Positions 59,066 to 64,000 of a DNA stretch of 64,000 nucleotides are shown here, one piece after another. Made by a program: the position numbers and the translations under genes. Each line of letters begins with the position of its first letter. Position 1 is the first letter of the stretch. This stretch comes from Whitmania pigra (taxonomy: Eukaryota > Annelida > Clitellata > Hirudinida > Haemopidae): positions 1,661,001 through 1,725,000 of the forward strand of contig JAJTWR010000299.1 of assembly GCA_021613335.1 (NCBI GenBank). Direction: 5' to 3'. The notes beneath the pieces are model-generated. The model was not told the origin of the DNA, did no database searches, and was given only the letters and a program-made list of their open reading frames with translations.

Positions 59066-62000
59066 CTAAATTCTTAATTTTGATGGGTTACCAAATAACC
59101 TTTTTATCATAATTAAATTTATTGCTGAAGCTGCTATCATTGCGCAAAGGTGGACAGCAGACCAAAAATTAATGCTTTCGAAATTGCTCTCAATTATGGA
59201 TCTGTCACGAATCTCTAATGCCATGAATAGGCTTTGATAGTGAATCGACCTGTAAAGGTTTGCTCTGATCTTCTCAAGAGGGAGCTGAAATTCAGAATCA
59301 TTATCAACACAAAAGTCAGAGGTAAGTCAAATATGTATCCAACTTTTATGGTATTTAAGGTTTTTAAAGTCTCTTTCTCAAGGGTTTCGGTGACGTCTGA
59401 CTCCTCAGTAGTTTTAGCCAATGGATCAGTGAACAAGAAATCAATAAACACAACTTTATCGCTGTATCTGGTAAATGAATTGTCTAAGCAAAATTGATAT
59501 GGCCCTGAAATTGAAGAAGTGAGCCTGTAAAAAGAAAAAATTAATAAATATTTTCTTTGGCAAGATATAAATTAAATAACCTATGAATCTTTTTAGATCG
59601 TCTCATATCTGCCAACAAAATTCGACCAGAGGGATCCAATATTGTGAATGATATATCAAAGTTACCTCCCCGAATAACCTACAATTTGATCTGATTGTGC
59701 ATACAAAGTTAAAATGAGATCTTTTGTCTTTAGATTTAAACTAATAACATCTGGCTCATGTAATATCGGTTTTTTTTTATTTCGGAATCCGATTATTAAT
59801 ATTATTATGAACTAATTTTGGCTTATTATATGATTTATAATGCTAAGGAACACCTAAACACAGAATATTGTCGTCATCAAGTTATGCTGAGTACATTAAT
59901 TTAATAAAATACTATTACTGGCGTGCGAGTTGGCTCACATGGTTGCGTTCCTGCGAAAGGCGGTAAAAGCAACAGTTACGTTTCGTTTCTGCAACCCAGC
60001 TCGCACCGCCAGAGAGCACCCTCGGTGGATCGGTTAAGAAGAGCGACCGCACGGCCTAAGGGTTAAGGCTGCCTCTCACGACGGCTTCGAACCCCGCTGC
60101 GGGAGCACCGTCCTAATCATCTAGCGGAAGTTAATAAAACAAACAATAAAAAGTGCCTTCACATCCAATCCGGATACAGAGGCGTAGCCTGGGTATTTTG
60201 CGCCCGGGGACAAACTATAGAATTGGCGCCCTTTTCCATGTCTATATATTTAATCTTACTGTATTACACTAAATTTGAAATTGTAATAAAAATCAAATTT
60301 TAATGGCACAAGGCATCCATTTAAAAGTGAAAAACCATTCTACAAATAGTAGCGCATCAGTCACCCAATCAGTCAGTCTAAGATGATTTACATGGATAGT
60401 AGTCTAATAGTGTTTAAAATAGATTTATTTTTCTTGATTTAACAGTTGCAAACTGATCAATAACGTCATCAAAGTCTGTTTTCTCAAGCGTTTCTCTTTC
60501 TATACTAAGAAGAGCAAGATCACTGCGACGATCCTAACCCATTGATGCACGCAGATACGACAAAATAAGTTTCAATTTGCTGAATGATCGTTCACAGCTT
60601 GCAATTGAAACCGCTATTGCTAACAAAATTTGTAGTGAAATTCGAAAATTCGGAAATACGTCGCTTCCATAAAGCACAATAAAACCAAGGAGATCCAAAG
60701 GAGTTTCTGGTAGAGTTTCAGTTCGCTTTCTCAGCAGCATTCTGCAGTCCCCAATTTCGGTGAAGAGTTCGTAGCCATTAATGTCCATGTCGTAGAAAGT
60801 TGCAAAATCTGCACAACTTCGACGAATTTCATCTTCATCTGTGTCAGATGTCAGAAGAGTCTTAACGTCCAGCAGAAATCCAAATTTTGTGTTCAGGTCT
60901 TAAAAGTCGTAAAAAACGTGTTGACATCTCCTGTTGAAGACGATCGAACACATTCTTCATAACACGCATTACTTCCTCTTCTGATGAGAGTCCTGCATCT
61001 CTTGCCAGTTCTCCAGGCATTCTCCTACGTCGCCTAATTCTTCTTTCTACCGGCGTTTTCGACCGCAGCCAGGCTCAAATCATCATGAAGCTTGATAAAT
61101 TCTTGCTCCCAAGATTCAATATCAGTCGCAGCTTCCCTGAAATTTATGGTAGGATCTTGTAGGCGCTTCTGTGCACGATCAATTTTTCCAAGAACGACAT
61201 TCCAAAGGTGTAATAAAACTATAAAATTAAAATTCAATATACAGTCCAGTAACTGCTGTGCACCACTTCTAGTTTCAGGTGTCATAGTGGAGTCTTCCGA
61301 TAATTTCTCTAGCAATCCAACTAGTTCATCCAGTCCTTCATGGATAGCTTTAAAAGCTTCAGATCGTGCACTCCAGCGTGTTTCAGACTCTCTTTTACTG
61401 TTATGGGAAGAGCTCTTTTTAATTCTTCCCAACGAATTGTTGAATGAGAGAAAAACGAATATATGCTTTCAAGTGTTCCAAAAAAAGTTACGACAACAGG
61501 ATCTTGCTTAGCTGAATACACACCTGCTAAATTTAAGCTGTGGCTGTCACAGTTGACGAACAGTGCTCTAGGATTTCTGTCACATATTCGTTGTTGAAGG
61601 CCAGATATATGCCCAGTCATCACCGAAGCATTGTCATAACATTGAGCTCGACAGTCGGCTAGAGGTATCTCATCAGAATTCAGTCTCTCGACGATGACTT
61701 TCTCTAGGCTTGCAGCATCTTTTCAATATATCTCGATATAACCTAAAAATGATTCTTTGATTTTTAACACAAACTATTATTTGAAGCTATCATATAATCA
61801 ACGGTAATTTCAGTTAAAACTAAAAATATAATAACTTTCTTTTGGCAGTTGGCGGCCACCGGCCCAGTCCAAGCCTGGTGGGAGCGCTCGCTCCAGTGCA
61901 ACTTTGCGTTAGCCTGATACCAATGGGAGTTTCAGAAATTGTTTTGACGTTTTCACGCTTTCACGAATGTATCTTTGTCTATATTAGAACAATCACAACC

Positions 62001-62772
62001 AGTCTCTGATAAAAAGTTTTAATATACCTTAATAGAGTGTAATCCGTTTTAAACCACAATAAGTTCGTCAACAACACTCTAGTATTACAGTAGTAGCCAC
62101 TGCAGAGTGCATGCAGAATCCGTATCCTGACTGGCAGCAGTGGTGGTGGGCTCACTGAGTTCACTGAGCTGGCAGCAGCATCAACCAGGTCTGGATGGCA
62201 GACGTATCAGACGATGGCTCATATCTGCCCTGCTCCAGCCGCCGCTGTTGGCTAGCTTGTGAGTGTGACCTGTTTTACCAATGTCGCCAAAATTAGGTAA
62301 CCCTCATTTTGGCGCCCCTGTATCTTGGCGCCCGGGGACATATGTACCCCCTTGCCCCCCCCTAGCTACGCCTCTGTCCGGATACATAAGGTTCTGAACG
62401 CAGAATCCAGATGTTTAAGTCCAAATCATCCTAGTTATGTAACGGACTTTAATCAAATAAATAAAAGAATCCAGATGTATGTAAACTTACTATCAACAAA
62501 TTAAAAACTAAATTAAATTAACCAGTAAAATACGTTAACGTTTGTTAGACCGCCCGGGATTTGCGATCACACAATTGAAGGCAGTGCACATCAATAAAAA
62601 CTCCTACTTGATATTCAATCTCGTAACTTGTCCCATAATCGATGTCGTAAAATAAACATTCCGTCGACCCTGCATCAACATGCAAAGTAACTTTATCAGC
62701 CGATGTTAACTTAAATGAAGCTTCTAAGAGCAGAAGCGCCACAAGAAACATCCATTTCCAATACCCTGGCAT
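59066..62772 (-). CDS. TMED/p24 family cargo receptor, complete, 4 exons
   Basis: Exons 62608-62772, 59581-59678, 59344-59524 and 59066-59284 join in phase to 220 residues, the usual p24 size. The start at 62772 is chosen because it gives a clean signal peptide (about residues 1-25, core WMFLVALLLLEASFKL). The GOLD domain follows: GSTECLFYDIDYGTSYEIEY, GGNFDISFTILDPSG, and GPYQFCLDNSFTRYSDKVVF with the two conserved cysteines. Next are a helical linker (TLNTIKLPLEKIRANLYRS), RDRSIIESNFESINFWS and one membrane helix. The cytosolic tail KRLFGNPSKLRI has LF where many p24 proteins have the FF/COPII signal, and no KKxx. Similarity is nearest to the TMED1/5 (gamma) class. p24 proteins sort cargo, GPI-anchored proteins among them, between ER and Golgi. 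Intron 1 (59679-62607) contains the nested SINE and hAT. Confidence 0.92.
59930..62464 (+). mobile_element. Composite two-module SINE with a LINE-type tail, split by a hAT
   Basis: Module 1 (59930-60030) begins GCGTGCGAGTTGGCTCACAT and contains GGCGGTAAAAGCAACA, as in the SINE at 24345. Module 2 (about 60030-60120) is another tRNA-like unit with CGGTTAAGAAGAGCGACCGC and B-box-like GCTTCGAACCCCGC. After the hAT insertion (60177-62376 plus its duplicated 8 bp) the SINE resumes at 62385 and ends TCCAAATCATCCTAGTTATG TAACGGACTTTAATCAAATA and AATAAAA, which is the 3' end of the LINE at 53355. It lies in intron 1 of the TMED gene, opposite in direction to it. Confidence 0.8.
60177..62376 (-). mobile_element. 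Near full-length ZMYM-type hAT, 2.2 kb, perfect target duplication
   Basis: Ends are CAGAGGCGTAGCCTGGGTAT on the left and, reversed, CAGAGGCGTAGCTAGGGGGG on the right. The flanks are an exact 8-bp duplication TCCGGATA (60169-60176 and 62377-62384). On the minus strand the transposase reads in several frames: MTGHISGLQQRICDRNPRAL and NCDSHSLNLAGVYS near 61600, ETRWSARSEAFKAIHEGLD near 61380, then the dimerisation core VSIASCERSFSKLKLILSYL near 60600. Frameshifts show that it no longer codes for an intact enzyme. It is the youngest looking of three copies (others at 14640 and 21385). Confidence 0.93.
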
Positions 62773-63562
62773 GTGTTTGACAAATAGACTAAACGACCAG
62801 CCAACGAAAGATTTAAAGGAAATTTCAGCGTTATTCAAGCTTTGAGCGAAGTTCGCTTAGATTTTAAAGGCTGCCCTAGAAAATTTCCTGGCAGCAGCAT
62901 TCAGCTTCGCACTATTAGCAGTTTTCGCATACGCTACTAGAATAATCAAATACCGAAGGAAATGATGTTGCTCTATTTTAAATATATTTCTCCAGCGCCT
63001 AGTTCTCAAAAAACATTTGGCAACCACATTAACAAGTAGTTATTAGCAGTGTACTAGATCGACTCGATATTTGAGCTACCATGCACGTTGGAGCTAAGCT
63101 TGTTAAGATGAAAGCTGAAATCAATGAGGAAGCTAAACCCTTCGGACCTAAAACTTGTTGACAGTCCCCATAAATCACTTTTACCAAATTCTACATTTCC
63201 TTCAGAAGCAAACTTGGCACACTTTTACCTTATCTGTTTATTTCACAATATCAGATCAAATATGTATTGAGTCAAAACTTGCTCTACCTATAAGTTCAGG
63301 CTGAATGCAATAATGAGTGACTAGTTGGGCAATATCCTAAAGGCCAGAGTTAACCTATCTTTGTTCTAAAGTAATCCAGCAATATCCAAGTGCAAATAAA
63401 ACAACCCAAACAATATTTTTTCAATTTATGGTTACTTTAATTAGCCATTCTTAATTATCCAAATAACAATGATTAAGCAAAATTCATGTCAGTTAAACTT
63501 TACATTGCATTTGCTTAACATCAACATCACAAACTATGTACACATTCAATCCATCATGCAAC
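62773..63562. other. Spacer between TMED and the RPC7-like gene
   Basis: Contains the TMED promoter side and the 3' untranslated region of the gene at 63563. An open frame extends the TMED N-terminus by 22 codons to 62838, but the added residues would sit in front of the signal peptide and are probably untranslated. Nothing else is recognised. Confidence 0.45.
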
Positions 63563-64000
63563 TCAATAAAAAGCGTCTTCATTGGTATCAGAGACTTCTC
63601 CGTAATCTTCGCCATTGTCAAAGTAATTGTCAACGTAATCGTTTTCCTGTAAAATAAAATCTGAGGCTTAAATGTCATTGAAAATCAATTATAAGTATTG
63701 TGAAATTCAATACCTCATCATAATCTTCATCATTTTGATCTTCATCTTCTTCTCCCTCTTCATCATCTTCATTCCCATCAGCCTTTACTTTCTTTTCCTC
63801 TAGTTCTTCCTCAGGATCTTTATCTTCCTTATCTTCGGTGGCTTCCAATTTCTGAAATATGAAATTGGATTAACATCTAATATTAATTAAAAATCTGATC
63901 TGAAAACCAATTTCTGAAACATGAAATTGGATTATCGTGTAATATTAAATAAATTCCATTTTACTTACAGCAAGCACATTTTGAATAAGATGGCTTCCTT
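63563..64000 (-). CDS. POLR3G: RNA polymerase III subunit RPC7 (POLR3G/GL), C-terminal part
   Basis: Three exons are seen: the last 63563-63646, 63714-63851, and 63969 running off the window. The middle exon is strongly acidic (KLEATEDKEDKDPEEELEEK, later DEEGEEDEDQNDEDYDE). The last encodes ENDYVDNYFDNGEDYGEVSD and ends DAFY, stop. The motif with YFDNGEDF followed by SDDNMDEATY-like residues closes vertebrate POLR3G and POLR3GL. RPC7 belongs to the RPC3/6/7 subcomplex that starts Pol III transcription of tRNA and 5S genes. The N-terminal part lies beyond the window. An acidic tail alone could mislead, but the final motif is specific. Confidence 0.8.

Noticed and set aside
59980..60120. tRNA gene candidates with A and B boxes
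   Set aside because: The sequences are SINE heads: they continue into SINE bodies and tails, and no proper cloverleaf with paired acceptor stem could be drawn.

Overview
The window is nuclear DNA of an invertebrate animal. It is AT-rich, its protein genes are cut into many short exons by GT-AG introns, and the space between and inside genes is filled with animal-type transposons (hAT, Tc1, pogo, CR1/L2-like and R2-like LINEs, a Ty3/Gypsy LTR, tRNA-derived SINEs). The proteins are clear orthologues of vertebrate genes but fairly diverged. The ceramide synthase looks deuterostome-like, and a tunicate or similar invertebrate would fit, but I cannot fix the phylum from the sequence alone.

Layout: 0.4-3.0 kb, a GAPR-1/GLIPR2-like CAP protein gene (minus). 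3.9-11.0 kb, a secreted Reeler + DOMON gene related to ferric-chelate reductase 1 that appears to stop before the cytochrome b561 part (minus), with a hAT element and a CAA microsatellite inside it. 11-26.4 kb, a transposon graveyard with no confident host gene. 26.7-30.7 kb, a complete CWH43/PGAP2IP gene (plus). 31.1-40.6 kb, a complete USP47 deubiquitinase gene of about 33 exons (minus). 42.6-44.4 kb, an arfaptin gene (plus). 45.8-51.4 kb, a ceramide synthase 5/6-like gene (minus) carrying a hAT insertion. 51.8-54.6 kb, two 5'-truncated LINEs. 55.3-58.2 kb, nucleoredoxin (plus). 59.1-62.8 kb, a TMED/p24 cargo receptor gene (minus) whose first intron holds a hAT inserted into a composite SINE. 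63.6-64.0 kb, the 3' end of an RNA polymerase III RPC7 (POLR3G/GL) gene (minus).

The host genes are mostly housekeeping membrane-traffic, lipid, redox and ubiquitin functions: GPI-anchor lipid remodelling (CWH43), ER-Golgi cargo (TMED), Golgi membranes (arfaptin, GAPR-1-like) and sphingolipid synthesis (CERS). I see no sign of operons or a shared pathway cluster. Exon joins were checked by hand for reading phase. For GLIPR2-like, CWH43, arfaptin, CERS, nucleoredoxin and TMED the sum of proposed exons is an exact multiple of three. The most informative structures are the transposon nesting, the 3' tail shared by a LINE and a SINE, and the unusual Reeler-DOMON gene.
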